Below are positions 47,078 to 57,915 of a stretch of DNA of 64,000 bases, piece after piece. The DNA lies in NCBI RefSeq assembly GCF_017310035.1, contig NZ_CP022296.1, forward strand, positions 2,046,001-2,110,000, given 5' to 3'. The translations under genes and the position numbers were made by a program. The DNA is from Nocardioides sp. S5 (GTDB lineage: Bacteria > Actinomycetota > Actinomycetes > Propionibacteriales > Nocardioidaceae). Position 1 is the first letter of the stretch; each line of letters begins with the position of its first letter. The notes below the pieces were generated by a model, which ran no database searches, was not told the DNA's origin, and saw nothing but the letters and a program-made list of their open reading frames with translations.

Positions 47078-48583
47078 TCAGCCCTCGGACAGCGACCGGG
47101 CGAGCTCGACCAGGGTCGTCACGCCGAAGCCGGTGGCCCCTGACGGCACGTGGCCGTAGGGACTGCCGAGGTTCATCTCCTTGCCGGCGATGTCGAGGTG
47201 CGCCCACGGCAGGCCGCCGGTGAACTCGCGCAGGAACGCCGAGGCGTAGAGGCCGCCGCCCCACCGCACCCAGTCGTGCTGCAGCAGGTCGGCGACCTTG
47301 GAGCTGGTGATCCGCTCCGACATCTCCTCGGGGATCGGCATCGGCCAGTGCTGCTCGCCCGCCGCGGCGCCGGCGGCGAGGACGGCGGGGACCTGGTCGT
47401 CGGTGCCCATGACGGCGCCGACCTTGTCGCCGAGCGCGAGCTGCATGTGGCCGGTGAGCGTGGCGATGTCGACGACGAGGTCGGGCTCCTCGAGCACGGC
47501 CAACGACAGCGCGTCGCCCAGCAGCATCCGGCCCTCGGCGTCGGTGTTGGCGATCTCGACGGTCGTGCCGTTGTGCATGGAGATCACGTCGCCGGGGCGC
47601 GTGGAGGTCGCGGAGACCATGTTCTCGGCCATCGGGGCGAAGGTCGTGACCTTGACGGGCAGCCCGAGGCGGGCGATCGCGAGCGTGGCGGCCACGACGC
47701 TGGCTGCGCCCGCCATGTCGCCCTTCATGTTGACCATGCTCGACGACGGCTTGATCGTGAGACCGCCGGAGTCGAACGTGACGCCCTTGCCGACCAGCGC
47801 GAGGTGCGCGACGGCGTCCTTGGGCGCCCAGGTCAGCTTGACCAGCCGCGAGGGCGACGCGGAGGAGTTGCCGACGCTGAGGATGCCGCCGCAGCCCATC
47901 TCCTCGAGCTGCTCGTGGTCGAAGACCTCGAGCTTCACCTTCGGCGCGCCCCGGCCCTTCGTGACGGCCTTGTGGGCGCTCGTCACGAGGTCGGCCAGGA
48001 GCGGGGGAGTGCAGTCCATCGGAGGCGTGTTGACCCAGTCGCGCGTCAGCGCGACGGCGTCGGCGAGGATCTCCGCCTTCTCGAGCGCGGCCACGGCCTC
48101 GGTGCGACGGGCGATCGGGGTGAGGACCACGACGTCGGCGGGCTCGGTGGTCTCGGCCTTCGCGGACTTGTAGGCGGTGAAGGTGTAGCCGCCGAGGCGG
48201 TGGCCCTCGACGACCGCGGCGACCAGCTCGGGGGTCTCGGCCGGCAGCGCCAGGGCGACCGACGCGGCGTTGGGCACGCTGCGGGCCGCGACGCCTGCGG
48301 CACGGCGTACGGCGACGGGGTCGGTCGCGTCGTCGCCGAGTCCGACGAAGACCAGGAGGGGCGCGTTGACCTCGTCGCGGGTCGGCGCCTTGACCGACTC
48401 TCCGGCCTTGCCGGTGACGCCCATCGTCGACAGGAACGCGCGCAGCCGCCGGCCGTAGGCCCCGGTGACGTCGTCGGCCGCGTCGCACAGCCGCGGACCG
48501 TCCGAGGTGGAGACGACGCCGACCACGACGGCGTCGGCGCGAGTCTTGGCGGGGCTGGAGCTGCGCAGGGAGTACGAGGTCAC
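47078..48583 (-). CDS. pepA: leucyl aminopeptidase (M17)
   Basis: A 501-residue cytosolic di-metal aminopeptidase releasing N-terminal amino acids. The M17 signature NTDAEGRMLLGDAL (~355) is exact, with KGVTFDSGGLTIKP (~270, metal and catalytic Lys) and MVNMKGDMAGAA (~288). The N-terminal ~180 residues form the usual alpha/beta domain. GTG 48583 opens MTSYSLRSSSPAK. Divergent from gcvT with 54 nt between, so both promoters must be compact. Confidence 0.95.
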   Translation of the reverse strand: MTSYSLRSSSPAKTRADAVVVGVVSTSDGPRLCDAADDVTGAYGRRLRAFLSTMGVTGKAGESVKAPTRDEVNAPLLVFVGLGDDATDPVAVRRAAGVAARSVPNAASVALALPAETPELVAAVVEGHRLGGYTFTAYKSAKAETTEPADVVVLTPIARRTEAVAALEKAEILADAVALTRDWVNTPPMDCTPPLLADLVTSAHKAVTKGRGAPKVKLEVFDHEQLEEMGCGGILSVGNSSASPSRLVKLTWAPKDAVAHLALVGKGVTFDSGGLTIKPSSSMVNMKGDMAGAASVVAATLAIARLGLPVKVTTFAPMAENMVSATSTRPGDVISMHNGTTVEIANTDAEGRMLLGDALSLAVLEEPDLVVDIATLTGHMQLALGDKVGAVMGTDDQVPAVLAAGAAAGEQHWPMPIPEEMSERITSSKVADLLQHDWVRWGGGLYASAFLREFTGGLPWAHLDIAGKEMNLGSPYGHVPSGATGFGVTTLVELARSLSEG

Positions 48584-48637
48584 CCGGGCATGCTAGGGGA
48601 GGTCTGGCTGTCCGCACGCTGCGGTAGGTTGCGAGCC

Positions 48638-49747
48638 ATGGCCGGATCGCTGAAGCAGTCGCCCCTCCACGACCGTCACGAGGCACTCGGCGCCAAGTTC
48701 GCCGAGTTCGGCGGGTGGTCGATGCCCCTGGAGTACCCGTCCGGCGTGGTCAAGGAGCACACCGCGGTGCGCGAGGCGGTCGGCATCTTCGACGTCAGCC
48801 ACCTCGGCAAGGCGATGGTGTCGGGTCCGGGCGCTGCCGACTTCGTCAACGCGACGCTGTCCAACGACCTCGCCAAGATCGAGCCCGGCAAGGCGCAGTA
48901 CACGCTCTGCCTCGACGAGTCCGGCGGCATCGTCGACGACCTCATCGCCTACTGGCACGACGACGAGCACGTGCTGCTGATCCCCAACGCCGCCAACACC
49001 GCCGAGGTCGTGCGTCGCCTGCAGGAGCAGGCGCCCGAGGGCGTGAAGGTCGTCAGCCACCACGACGACTACGCCGTGCTGGCCGTGCAGGGCACCCGCT
49101 CCGACGAGGTGCTGCAGAAGGTCGGTCTCCCGACCGGCCACGGCTACATGTCCTTCGTCGAGGCCGAGCTCGGCGACACCGGCGTCGGTGTCGTGGTGTG
49201 CCGCACGGGCTACACCGGCGAGCGCGGCTACGAGCTCGTCGTCGTCAACGACACCGCCGGGCAGCTGTGGGACGAGCTGATGGCGGCCGGCGAGGAGTGG
49301 GGGATCACCGCCTGTGGCCTGGGTGCGCGCGACACCCTGCGCACCGAGATGGGCTACCCCCTCCACGGCCAGGACATCAGCCTCGACACCAACCCGGTCG
49401 AGGCCGGGCTGTCGTGGGCGGTGGGCTGGAAGAAAGAAGCCTTCTGGGGTCGCGACGCGGTGCTCGAGGTCAAGGAGCAGGGCCCCAAGCGTCGCCTGCG
49501 CGGCCTGGTCGCCGTCGGGCGCGGCATCCCGCGTCCCGGGATGGGCGTGACCCTCACCCACGACGTCCCCCTCGCCGACATCACGTCGGGCACCTTCTCC
49601 CCGACGCTCAAGAAGGGCATCGGGCTCGCGCTGATCCCGACGATGGTGGCCGAGGACGCCCAGGTCGGCGTCGACGTCCGGGGCCGGCGCGAGATCTTCC
49701 AGCTGGTGAAGCCGCCGTTCGTCGACCCGTCGGTGAAGGAGTCCTGA
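48638..49747 (+). CDS. gcvT: glycine cleavage system T protein (aminomethyltransferase)
   Basis: A 369-residue folate-dependent enzyme taking the methylene from aminomethylated H protein onto tetrahydrofolate. FAEFGGWSMPLEYPSGVVKEH (~21) and GIFDVSHLGKAMVSG (~48) are the conserved N-terminal segments, GYTGERGYELVV (~190) the folate-site region, and a beta-barrel C-terminal domain follows (GTFSPTLKKGIGLALIP). ATG 48638 is chosen; the frame is open far upstream but inside pepA on the other strand. Other gcv genes are not in this window. Confidence 0.95.
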   Translation: MAGSLKQSPLHDRHEALGAKFAEFGGWSMPLEYPSGVVKEHTAVREAVGIFDVSHLGKAMVSGPGAADFVNATLSNDLAKIEPGKAQYTLCLDESGGIVDDLIAYWHDDEHVLLIPNAANTAEVVRRLQEQAPEGVKVVSHHDDYAVLAVQGTRSDEVLQKVGLPTGHGYMSFVEAELGDTGVGVVVCRTGYTGERGYELVVVNDTAGQLWDELMAAGEEWGITACGLGARDTLRTEMGYPLHGQDISLDTNPVEAGLSWAVGWKKEAFWGRDAVLEVKEQGPKRRLRGLVAVGRGIPRPGMGVTLTHDVPLADITSGTFSPTLKKGIGLALIPTMVAEDAQVGVDVRGRREIFQLVKPPFVDPSVKES

Positions 49748-49748
49748 C

Positions 49749-50000
49749 GTGCTCCCCGGACAGCCGCCGACCTTCCGCCAGCCCTCGGCCTCCGAGCGCC
49801 CGTGGTGGTGGCGCCTCGAGGACGCCGACGGCGCGACCGTCGAGGTGGCCGAGCACGCCGACCAGCGCTTCTCCACCCAGGGCGACGCCGAGTCGTGGGT
49901 CGGGGAGATCTGGGCCGAGCTCGCCGAGCACGGGGTGGCCGCGGTGACGCTCTTCGAGCACGACCGCCAGGTCTACGGACCCATGTCGCTGAGCGCCTGA
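49749..50000 (+). CDS. small conserved hypothetical protein
   Basis: An 83-residue protein, WWWRLEDADG... then AESWVGEIWAELAEHGVAAVTLFEHDRQVYGPMSL. GTG 49749 lies one nucleotide past the gcvT stop, so it is probably co-transcribed with gcvT. It looks like a small alpha/beta domain with no active-site motif. Function unknown. Confidence 0.78.
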   Translation: MLPGQPPTFRQPSASERPWWWRLEDADGATVEVAEHADQRFSTQGDAESWVGEIWAELAEHGVAAVTLFEHDRQVYGPMSLSA

Positions 50001-50036
50001 GCCATCCGCGACCGTCGTCGTGCCGAATCACCTCAC

Positions 50037-50897
50037 GTGAGCGCCGACGCCGACTTCGACCATTACGTCGCCGCCCGCTGGCCGGACCTGGTCGGCGGGC
50101 TCGAGGATGAGGGTGTGCCACCCGACGAGGCACGGCTCGCCGTCGCCGAGGTGCTCCTGGCGAGCCGCCGCGGCTGGGCACGGCGGGTGCGCGAGGAACA
50201 GGTCGACGTCAGCCTGTGGGCGGAGGTCCGCGAGCGGGCGGGACTGGCCGCCCGTCCCGGTGAGCCCGCGCCCCACGGCGTACGCCCCCTCGACCCGCGC
50301 GACGCGGCTGACCCGTGGCTGGCGCGCGCTGAGGTGCTGCGTGGCGCTCGACGACGGCGTGGCCTGCGACGCGGCGTCGCAGGGATGGTGGTCGCTGCCG
50401 TGCTCGCCGCCGGCTGGGCGTGGTGGGCGGCGCAGCCACGACCGCCCGAGGTGCGCGAGGAGGCCAACCCGCTCCCCGTGAACTGGTACGCCCAGGACGA
50501 GCTCCACCTCGCCGACGTGGTGGTCGAGCTGCCCGACGTCGAGGCGTTCGTCGCCGACGGCCCGGACGTCGCGGTGCGCCTGTCCGACGGTGAGCTCCTC
50601 CGGGTCGAGCCGGACGGTGAGGTGCAGCCGCTCGACGAGGCCCCCGCCGAGCTCGACGCGCCGACCCCGGCTCCAGCGTTCCTGCCGCCGGGGCGCTACG
50701 ACGTGCGTATCCAGAGCGTCCCGCTCCCCGAGGGCGGGTGGGCGCACCTGATCGACTCCTCGCGCCGCGACGGCAACCGCGACACGCTGCGCCAGTCGGA
50801 GTCGGGGCGGCGGGCGCTCGTGGTCTGCCCGACGGTGTCCACCTGCGAGCAGTCCCTCACCATCCCCGGCGCGGACGGCTCGGTCCGGCTGAGGTGA
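50037..50897 (+). CDS. hypothetical single-pass membrane protein
   Basis: A 286-residue protein. The N-terminal ~115 residues are acidic to basic and helical (MSADADFDHYVAARWPDLVGG resembles sigma-factor-adjacent proteins), followed by a basic stretch RGARRRRGLRRG and one transmembrane helix (~117-133), then an extracytoplasmic ~150-residue domain ending with a Cys pair (CPTVSTC) that could form a disulfide. GTG 50037. Such cytoplasmic-TM-outside layouts occur in anti-sigma-like proteins; no partner sigma gene is present. Confidence 0.7.
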   Translation: MSADADFDHYVAARWPDLVGGLEDEGVPPDEARLAVAEVLLASRRGWARRVREEQVDVSLWAEVRERAGLAARPGEPAPHGVRPLDPRDAADPWLARAEVLRGARRRRGLRRGVAGMVVAAVLAAGWAWWAAQPRPPEVREEANPLPVNWYAQDELHLADVVVELPDVEAFVADGPDVAVRLSDGELLRVEPDGEVQPLDEAPAELDAPTPAPAFLPPGRYDVRIQSVPLPEGGWAHLIDSSRRDGNRDTLRQSESGRRALVVCPTVSTCEQSLTIPGADGSVRLR

Positions 50898-50915
50898 GCG
50901 CGTAGCCTCCCGCCC

Positions 50916-51698
50916 GTGGCTGAGGCGTTGTGGACAGGTGTGGCTCGGGCGTACGCGCGGAGCTTCGCGGGGTTGACTGCGGGAGGGATCCCGACGCTGG
51001 TCGCCGGACTGCCGGCGGGTGGGCGCCTGCTCGACGTCGGCTGCGGCACCGGTGCACTCGTCCGGGCCGCCCGCGACGGCGGCACCGAGACGGTCGCGGT
51101 GGAGCTGGACCCCGACATGGCCGCACTGGCTGCGTCGAGGCTCGGCGCCGACGTCACGGTGGCCGGCCTGCCCGACCTGCCCTTCGCCGACGACGGCTTC
51201 GACACCGTCGTCGCGAGCTTCGTGCTCAACCACGTGGAGGACCCCCGGGCCGGGGCGCGGGAGCTGGTCCGGCTGGCCGCGCCCGGCGGTTCGGTCCGGG
51301 CGATGACCTGGACGTCGGCTCCCACCGCGCACGGTGCGTTGTTCCGCGAGGTCATGGAGGCGAGCGGTGCCGTCGAGCCGGTCTTTCCTCGCCTGCCCGA
51401 GGACCTCGACTTCGAGCGCAGCCTCGACGGGCTGGGCCAGCTGTTCGTCGCGGCCGGCGCGCCGGTGGTCGAGGCCCGGATGGTCGACTGGACCTGGCGC
51501 GTGAGCCCCGACGACTGGTGGGCCGGCGTCACCGGCGGGGTCGGGAACTCCGGCGTGGTGTGGGCGGCGCAGACCCCGGAGGTGCAGGTGCGCATGCGTG
51601 AGGAGCTCGACCGGCTGGCCGCGCCGGTGCTGGAGGACGGGGTGATGGTCTTCCCTGCGTCAGCGGCGTACGTCGAGGCGCGCGTGCCTCGGTCCTAG
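50916..51698 (+). CDS. class I SAM-dependent methyltransferase
   Basis: A 260-residue Rossmann-fold methyltransferase. Motif I LLDVGCGTGALVRAA (~34), an acidic residue in VAVELDPDMAAL (~58), and motif IV-like FADDGFDTVVASFVLNHVEDP (~90) are clear. The substrate cannot be told; overall it resembles the UbiE/Methyltransf_11 group acting on small molecules. GTG 50916, 18 nt after the preceding gene, same strand. Confidence 0.9.
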   Translation: MAEALWTGVARAYARSFAGLTAGGIPTLVAGLPAGGRLLDVGCGTGALVRAARDGGTETVAVELDPDMAALAASRLGADVTVAGLPDLPFADDGFDTVVASFVLNHVEDPRAGARELVRLAAPGGSVRAMTWTSAPTAHGALFREVMEASGAVEPVFPRLPEDLDFERSLDGLGQLFVAAGAPVVEARMVDWTWRVSPDDWWAGVTGGVGNSGVVWAAQTPEVQVRMREELDRLAAPVLEDGVMVFPASAAYVEARVPRS

Positions 51699-51728
51699 GA
51701 GGGTCCTGGGACGTCGTACAGTCGTCCC

Positions 51729-52523
51729 GTGCGCGCCTACCTCGACCTGCTCCAGCGGATCCTCGACGAGGGGGTGGAGAAGAGCGACCGCACCGGCACC
51801 GGGACGCTGAGCGTCTTCGGCCACCAGATGCGCTTCGACCTCGCCGAGGGCTTCCCCCTCGTCACGACCAAGAAGGTGCACACCCGCTCGGTCTTCGGTG
51901 AGCTGCTGTGGTTCCTGCGCGGCGACACCAACGTGAAGTGGCTCCAGGACCGCGGCATCACGATCTGGGACGAGTGGGCCGACGACAACGGCGACCTCGG
52001 CCCGGTCTACGGCCACCAGTGGCGCTCGTGGCCCACCCCCGACGGACGCCACGTCGACCAGGTCGCGCGCCTGGTCGAGGGCATCCGCACCAACCCCGAC
52101 TCGCGGCGCCACATCGTCTCGGCGTGGAACGTCGCCGATGTCGACGACATGGCGCTGCCGCCGTGCCACACCCTCTTCCAGTTCTACGTGGCGGAGGGGA
52201 AGCTCAGCTGCCAGCTCTACCAGCGCTCGGCCGACACCTTCCTGGGCGTCCCGTTCAACATCGCGTCCTACGCCCTGCTGACGCACATGGTCGCGCAGGT
52301 GACCGGTCTCGAGGTCGGCGAGTTCGTGCACACGATGGGCGACGCCCACCTCTACCTCAACCACGTCGAGCAGGCCCGGCTCCAGCTCTCCCGCGACCCG
52401 CGCCCCCTGCCGTGCCTCGTGCTCGATCCCACGGTCACGGAGATCGACGGCTTCGACCTCGAGCACATCGCTGTCGAGGGCTACGACCCCCACCCGGGCA
52501 TCAAGGCGCCCATCGCAGTCTGA
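51729..52523 (+). CDS. thyA: thymidylate synthase
   Basis: A 264-residue enzyme making dTMP from dUMP and methylene-tetrahydrofolate. The nucleophile Cys is in [13 protein letters not shown] (~145), with [11 protein letters not shown] (~121) and [15 protein letters not shown] segment near 205. GTG 51729 gives [15 protein letters not shown], the family's normal start. Ten nucleotides before dfrA, with which it is functionally linked: dihydrofolate made here is recycled by DHFR. Confidence 0.97.
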   Translation: MRAYLDLLQRILDEGVEKSDRTGTGTLSVFGHQMRFDLAEGFPLVTTKKVHTRSVFGELLWFLRGDTNVKWLQDRGITIWDEWADDNGDLGPVYGHQWRSWPTPDGRHVDQVARLVEGIRTNPDSRRHIVSAWNVADVDDMALPPCHTLFQFYVAEGKLSCQLYQRSADTFLGVPFNIASYALLTHMVAQVTGLEVGEFVHTMGDAHLYLNHVEQARLQLSRDPRPLPCLVLDPTVTEIDGFDLEHIAVEGYDPHPGIKAPIAV

Positions 52524-52533
52524 GGAGGTCCCC

Positions 52534-53019
52534 GTGACCGATCGCATCGTCCTGGTGGCCGCGCACGCCCGCAACCGCGTCATCGGCAACGGCCCCGACA
52601 TCCCGTGGCGGCTCCCGGGCGAGCAGGCGCAGTTCAAGGAGCTGACCTGGGGCCACACGCTGCTGATGGGCCGCACGACCTTCGAGTCGATCGGCCGACC
52701 GCTCCCGGGGCGTACGACGATCGTGCTGACCCGCGACGCCGACTGGTCCCACGACGGTGTGCTGGTCGCGCACACCGTCGAGGAGGCCCTCGACCTCGCC
52801 GCCCAGCAGGCCGGTGACCTGATGGTCGCCGGCGGTGGTGAGGTCTACGCCGCCCTCCTGCCCTACGCCACGCACCAGGTGCTGACCGAGGTCGACCTCG
52901 AGCCGGCGGGCGACGTGCACTACCCGCAGTACGCCGCCGGGGACTGGGTGGAGACCGCCCGGGAGAGCTTCGACGGCTACGAGCGCGTCTGGCTCGAGCG
53001 GATGGACCCCGCGGCATGA
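52534..53019 (+). CDS. dfrA: dihydrofolate reductase
   Basis: A 161-residue DHFR restoring tetrahydrofolate after the ThyA reaction. NRVIGNGPDIPW (catalytic Asp, ~18-28), LLMGRTTFESIGRPLPGR (~44) and VAGGGEVYAALLPYA (~97) are standard. GTG 52534 has AGGAGG a few bases upstream. Its stop overlaps the next ATG (ATGA). Confidence 0.96.
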   Translation: MTDRIVLVAAHARNRVIGNGPDIPWRLPGEQAQFKELTWGHTLLMGRTTFESIGRPLPGRTTIVLTRDADWSHDGVLVAHTVEEALDLAAQQAGDLMVAGGGEVYAALLPYATHQVLTEVDLEPAGDVHYPQYAAGDWVETARESFDGYERVWLERMDPAA

Positions 53020-53369
53020 AGGTCGCCGTCGACCCGACCTCGGGCGTGCCGCCCTTCGAGCAGGTCCGTGAGGCGATCCGCGCCCAGGTCGACGCCGGGG
53101 TCCTCGAGCCCGGCTTCCGGCTGCCGCCCGTGCGGACGCTGGCAGCGGAGCTCGACCTCGCCGCCAACACCGTCGCCCGGGCCTACAAGGAGCTCGAGGC
53201 GCTCGGTGTCGTCGAGACCCGCGGTCGCGCGGGGACGTTCGTTTCCGGCCGCGGCGTGGAGCGATCGCTGCGCGGGGCCGCAGCGTCGTACGCCGCCACG
53301 GCGCGCATGCTGGGCGTGTCCGAGGCCGACGCGATCGAGGCCGTACGCCGCGCGCTCGCTGCCGGCTGA
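53016..53369 (+). CDS. GntR-family transcriptional regulator (YhcF-like)
   Basis: A 117-residue regulator made up of a winged-helix domain and a short tail. The DNA-binding part runs FEQVREAIRAQVDAG...LPPVRTLAAELDLAANTVARAYKELEALGVVETRGRAGTFV (~10-75). No effector domain follows, as in the short YhcF group, which often control adjacent transporters. The ATG overlaps the dfrA stop (ATGA), so it is produced with thyA-dfrA. Target unknown. Confidence 0.88.
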   Translation: MKVAVDPTSGVPPFEQVREAIRAQVDAGVLEPGFRLPPVRTLAAELDLAANTVARAYKELEALGVVETRGRAGTFVSGRGVERSLRGAAASYAATARMLGVSEADAIEAVRRALAAG

Positions 53370-53409
53370 GCGCCGCCGTACGCGACGTCACATCCACCTG
53401 ACCGGGGGT

Positions 53410-53580
53410 GCCGGAATGCCGGCGCCGCCCACCTCGTTGGACCCAACAGCTGGCTCCGCATCATGCCCCCGGGCCTCGCCCCTTGCCGCTGCGAGCGGCC
53501 TTACGCCGAGAGGCGGCTGACGGACCAGCGAGCAGCACCGCGCAGCCACCCGCGGGTAAGCCCCGGCCAGGGTGGCTGCG
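53410..53580. ncRNA. hairpin-rich non-coding stretch, possible structured RNA
   Basis: The gap between the GntR gene and the Nudix gene holds a run of perfect hairpins: GCCGG-aatg-CCGGC (53410-53423), GTTG-gacc-CAAC (53436-53447), GCCGCT-gcg-AGCGGC (53485-53499), CGCC-GAGA-GGCG with a GNRA-type loop (53504-53515), and a 10-bp stem CGCAGCCACC/GGTGGCTGCG (53541-53550 with 53571-53580). I match it to no known RNA family, and high GC raises the chance rate of hairpins. Strand cannot be decided. Confidence 0.25.
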
Positions 53581-53614
53581 TGCTGTCCGGGCAGGGCGTG
53601 GCAGGCTCGCGGAC

Positions 53615-54013
53615 GTGGAACCGGTCGCCGACATCGTGGTCGCCGCCGTCGCCCTGGTGCGCGACGGCCACGTGCTGACGGTCCGCAAGCGCGGGACCGA
53701 GCGGTTCATGCTGGTCGGCGGCAAGCTCGAGCCGGGGGAGTCGGCGTACGACGCCGCCCTGCGCGAGGCCCGCGAGGAGGTCGGCCTGGTGCTGGAGGCC
53801 GCGACGCTGCTCGGGGAGTTCCTCTCCGAGGCGGCCAACGAGCCGGGGCACACGCTGCACTCGACGGTCTTCTGGGTGGAGTCCGACGCCGAGCCGGTGG
53901 CGGCCGCGGAGATCGCGGAGGTGCGGTGGACCCCGCTGCGCGGCCACCCCGACGACCTCGCCCCCATGCTCGAGCACCACGTCCTCCCGGTGATCGTCGA
54001 GTCCTTCACCTAG
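53615..54013 (+). CDS. Nudix hydrolase
   Basis: A 132-residue Nudix protein. The Nudix box is complete: G(x5)E(x7)REAREEVGL around GGKLEPGESAYDAALREAREEVGL (~37-60, described here by its ends: GGKLEPGES then REAREEVGL). GTG 53615 gives MEPVADIVVAAVALV; the open frame upstream crosses the non-coding hairpin region and is rejected. It would hydrolyse a nucleoside diphosphate derivative; the exact substrate is not predictable. Its stop overlaps that of the facing gene by 4 nt (CTAG). Confidence 0.88.
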   Translation: MEPVADIVVAAVALVRDGHVLTVRKRGTERFMLVGGKLEPGESAYDAALREAREEVGLVLEAATLLGEFLSEAANEPGHTLHSTVFWVESDAEPVAAAEIAEVRWTPLRGHPDDLAPMLEHHVLPVIVESFT

Positions 54014-54807
54014 GAACCGACCTCGAAGACGGCCAGCTGGTCGCGCCAGCCGTCGACCATGTCGCTGGTGCGCGTGTGCCCGCGCCGCTCGTCGTACGCC
54101 GCACATGCAGCGCGCACGCGTGCGAACGTCTCGCGCAGCGCGTCCGCGTCACCGTCGAGCGAGCGCCCCACCAGCCCGAGCAGGTCGTCGGCGGGCCATC
54201 CCTCGAGCGGGTGCGTGCGCAGCTCCCAGGCGAGGTACTTGTTGTAGGGGCGCACGCGTCCGGCCATGGTGAAGACCACGTCGAGCAGCCACGGCACCGA
54301 CTCGGCGGCGTCGAGCCGCGCCTCGAGCTCCCGTCCGTCGCGGTCGCTCTTGAGCGCGCGGTAGGCGAAGTTCACCCAGCCGTCGAGCCGGTCGTGCTCG
54401 ATCAGCACCGCGTCGGCCTCCTCGGGCGTCACCGTCGCCAGGCGGCGCACGGCTGCCGCGAGCTCGCCGCCGGTCCGGTCGAGCAGCACCGGCGCCCATG
54501 CGTAGGACCAGCGGGACCACCAGTGCTCGGTGCCGAAGGGTGGCACGGTCGTGAGCTCGGACCAGGAGTCGACGATCTCGTCGACCTCGGGGGACTTGTC
54601 GGTCGAGCGCCCGGCCGCGGCCTCGTCGGTGAGCACGACGACCACGTCGAGGTCGGAGCGCTCGGTGGCGAGGCCGCGGGCCGCCGAGCCGCTGAGCACG
54701 AGACCGAGAAGGTCGTCTCCGTGGGCGGCGTCGTTGCGGGCGGCCAGCGCCGCGATCGTGTCGTGCTGCGCAGGGGTGAGCCAGGCGGGAAGGTCGAGGT
54801 CGGGCAC
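54010..54807 (-). CDS. nucleotidyltransferase-domain protein
   Basis: A 265-residue protein of the polymerase-beta-like nucleotidyltransferase fold: GSAARGLATERSDLDV (~40-55) is the GS-x10-DxD-type active-site motif. The C-terminal ~170 residues are helical. This combination is seen in aminoglycoside adenylyltransferase-like and kanamycin-nucleotidyltransferase-like proteins, but resistance is not implied. ATG 54807 opens MPDLDLPAWLTPAQH. Adjacent on the same strand is the TfoX-like gene. Confidence 0.82.
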   Translation of the reverse strand: MPDLDLPAWLTPAQHDTIAALAARNDAAHGDDLLGLVLSGSAARGLATERSDLDVVVVLTDEAAAGRSTDKSPEVDEIVDSWSELTTVPPFGTEHWWSRWSYAWAPVLLDRTGGELAAAVRRLATVTPEEADAVLIEHDRLDGWVNFAYRALKSDRDGRELEARLDAAESVPWLLDVVFTMAGRVRPYNKYLAWELRTHPLEGWPADDLLGLVGRSLDGDADALRETFARVRAACAAYDERRGHTRTSDMVDGWRDQLAVFEVGS

Positions 54808-54819
54808 GGATCTCCTGGG

Positions 54820-55164
54820 TCAGGGGGACGACGGCTTGGGAGGGAGGGTGCGGACGAAACGCACCCCGCGGTCGACCCACTGCCCGAGCTGGTCGTCGCC
54901 GGCCACGGCTGCGGAGTCCACCAGCAGCCACCCTGCCATCGGACGACCGCGCATCTCCATCGCATTGACGGTCCGGCCGTCGGTCCACGTCGCGCAGTCG
55001 GCCGGGTCGGCGCGCACCATCAGGGCCCCGCTGCTCGCTGCGGCGACCGCCATGTGGCCCTCGACCATGAAGCCCAGCCCGCCGAACATCTTCTTCGACG
55101 TCACCCCCGGCTCGCCGTCGAGCAGGTCGCGGATCCGCAGTGCCAGCACCTCGTCGTAGGCCAC
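54820..55164 (-). CDS. TfoX N-terminal domain protein
   Basis: A 114-residue protein. GTG 55164 opens MAYDEVLALRIRDLLDG, followed by VTSKKMFGGLGFMVEGHM (~28), the hallmark of TfoX N-terminal domains, and MRGRPMAGWLLVD (~75). In actinobacteria such single-domain proteins have no proven role in competence. The long open frame upstream is the antisense of dapA. Divergent from dapA with 84 nt between starts. Confidence 0.85.
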   Translation of the reverse strand: MAYDEVLALRIRDLLDGEPGVTSKKMFGGLGFMVEGHMAVAAASSGALMVRADPADCATWTDGRTVNAMEMRGRPMAGWLLVDSAAVAGDDQLGQWVDRGVRFVRTLPPKPSSP

Positions 55165-55248
55165 GTCGCCCAGTATGGGGCGGGTCACCGACAGCGTGCG
55201 CGTGTCGCCGCCGACGACTCCGGCCCGGGGGAGCGATAACCTTCGCAC

Positions 55249-56139
55249 GTGAGTATCAACGTCCCGTTCGGCCGGCTGCTGACCGCGATGGCCACTGCCT
55301 TCCACGAGGACGGCACCGTCGACCTCGACGCCACGGCCCGCATCGCTGCCCACCTCGTCGACCACGGCAACGACGGCCTCGTCGTGAGCGGCACGACGGG
55401 GGAGAGCCCCACCACCTCGGTCGCCGAGGACGGCGAGATCCTGCGCGCGGTCAACGACGCGGTCGGTGACCGCGCCGTCGTGATCGCGGGCGTCGGCACC
55501 AACTCCACCGCCCACTCCGTGGAGCTCGCCGAGCAGGCCGCCAAGGTCGGTGCGGACGGCGTGCTGCTCGTCAGCCCCTACTACAACAAGCCCGGCCAGG
55601 TCGGCCTGCGCCACCACTTCAGCACGGTGGCCGAGGTCACCGACCTGCCGGTGATGCTCTACGACGTGCCGGGCCGCACCGCGACGACGATCGAGCTCGA
55701 GACCTACGAGGCGATGCGCCGCTACGACCACGTCACGTCGGTCAAGGAGGCCACCGGACTCCTGGCTCGCACCGCGCAGCTGGTCGACATGGGCTACGCG
55801 GTCTACTCCGGCGACGACGCCAACACCCTCGGCTACCTCGCCTACGGCGGGGTCGGCCTGGTCTCCGTCGTCGCCCACGCCGCCGGCGCCCAGCTGGCGT
55901 CCATGCTCAGCGCCTGGGCGGACGGCGACCACGCCGAGGCCCTGCGGATCCACACCTCGCTCGTCCCGGCCTTCGACGCCGTGATGGGCGCGCCCAACTA
56001 CGGAGCCACCACCGCCAAGGCAGCCCTCGAGCTGCTCGGCGTGCTCGACAACCGCCGCGTCCGCGGCCCACTGGTCGCCCTGGACGACGACGAGGTCACC
56101 GCGCTCCGCGCGGGGCTCGCCGCCGCCGGCCTCCTGTGA
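55249..56139 (+). CDS. dapA: 4-hydroxy-tetrahydrodipicolinate synthase
   Basis: A 296-residue class I aldolase of lysine and meso-diaminopimelate synthesis, condensing pyruvate with aspartate semialdehyde. VSGTTGESPTTS (~44), MLYDVPGRT with the active-site Tyr (~136) and HVTSVKEATG with the Schiff-base Lys (~165) are all present. GTG 55249. It is followed by RNase J after 31 nt, an arrangement common in actinobacteria. Confidence 0.95.
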   Translation: MSINVPFGRLLTAMATAFHEDGTVDLDATARIAAHLVDHGNDGLVVSGTTGESPTTSVAEDGEILRAVNDAVGDRAVVIAGVGTNSTAHSVELAEQAAKVGADGVLLVSPYYNKPGQVGLRHHFSTVAEVTDLPVMLYDVPGRTATTIELETYEAMRRYDHVTSVKEATGLLARTAQLVDMGYAVYSGDDANTLGYLAYGGVGLVSVVAHAAGAQLASMLSAWADGDHAEALRIHTSLVPAFDAVMGAPNYGATTAKAALELLGVLDNRRVRGPLVALDDDEVTALRAGLAAAGLL

Positions 56140-56170
56140 GAACCATCCTCCTCACGAACGAAGGAAACCC

Positions 56171-57856
<1,686 letters not shown>

Positions 57857-57915
57857 GCGCCCTAGAGTCCCCCACGGGGCTGGAGGGAACCGATGGCCCT
57901 CGTGGGGAGGTGGGC

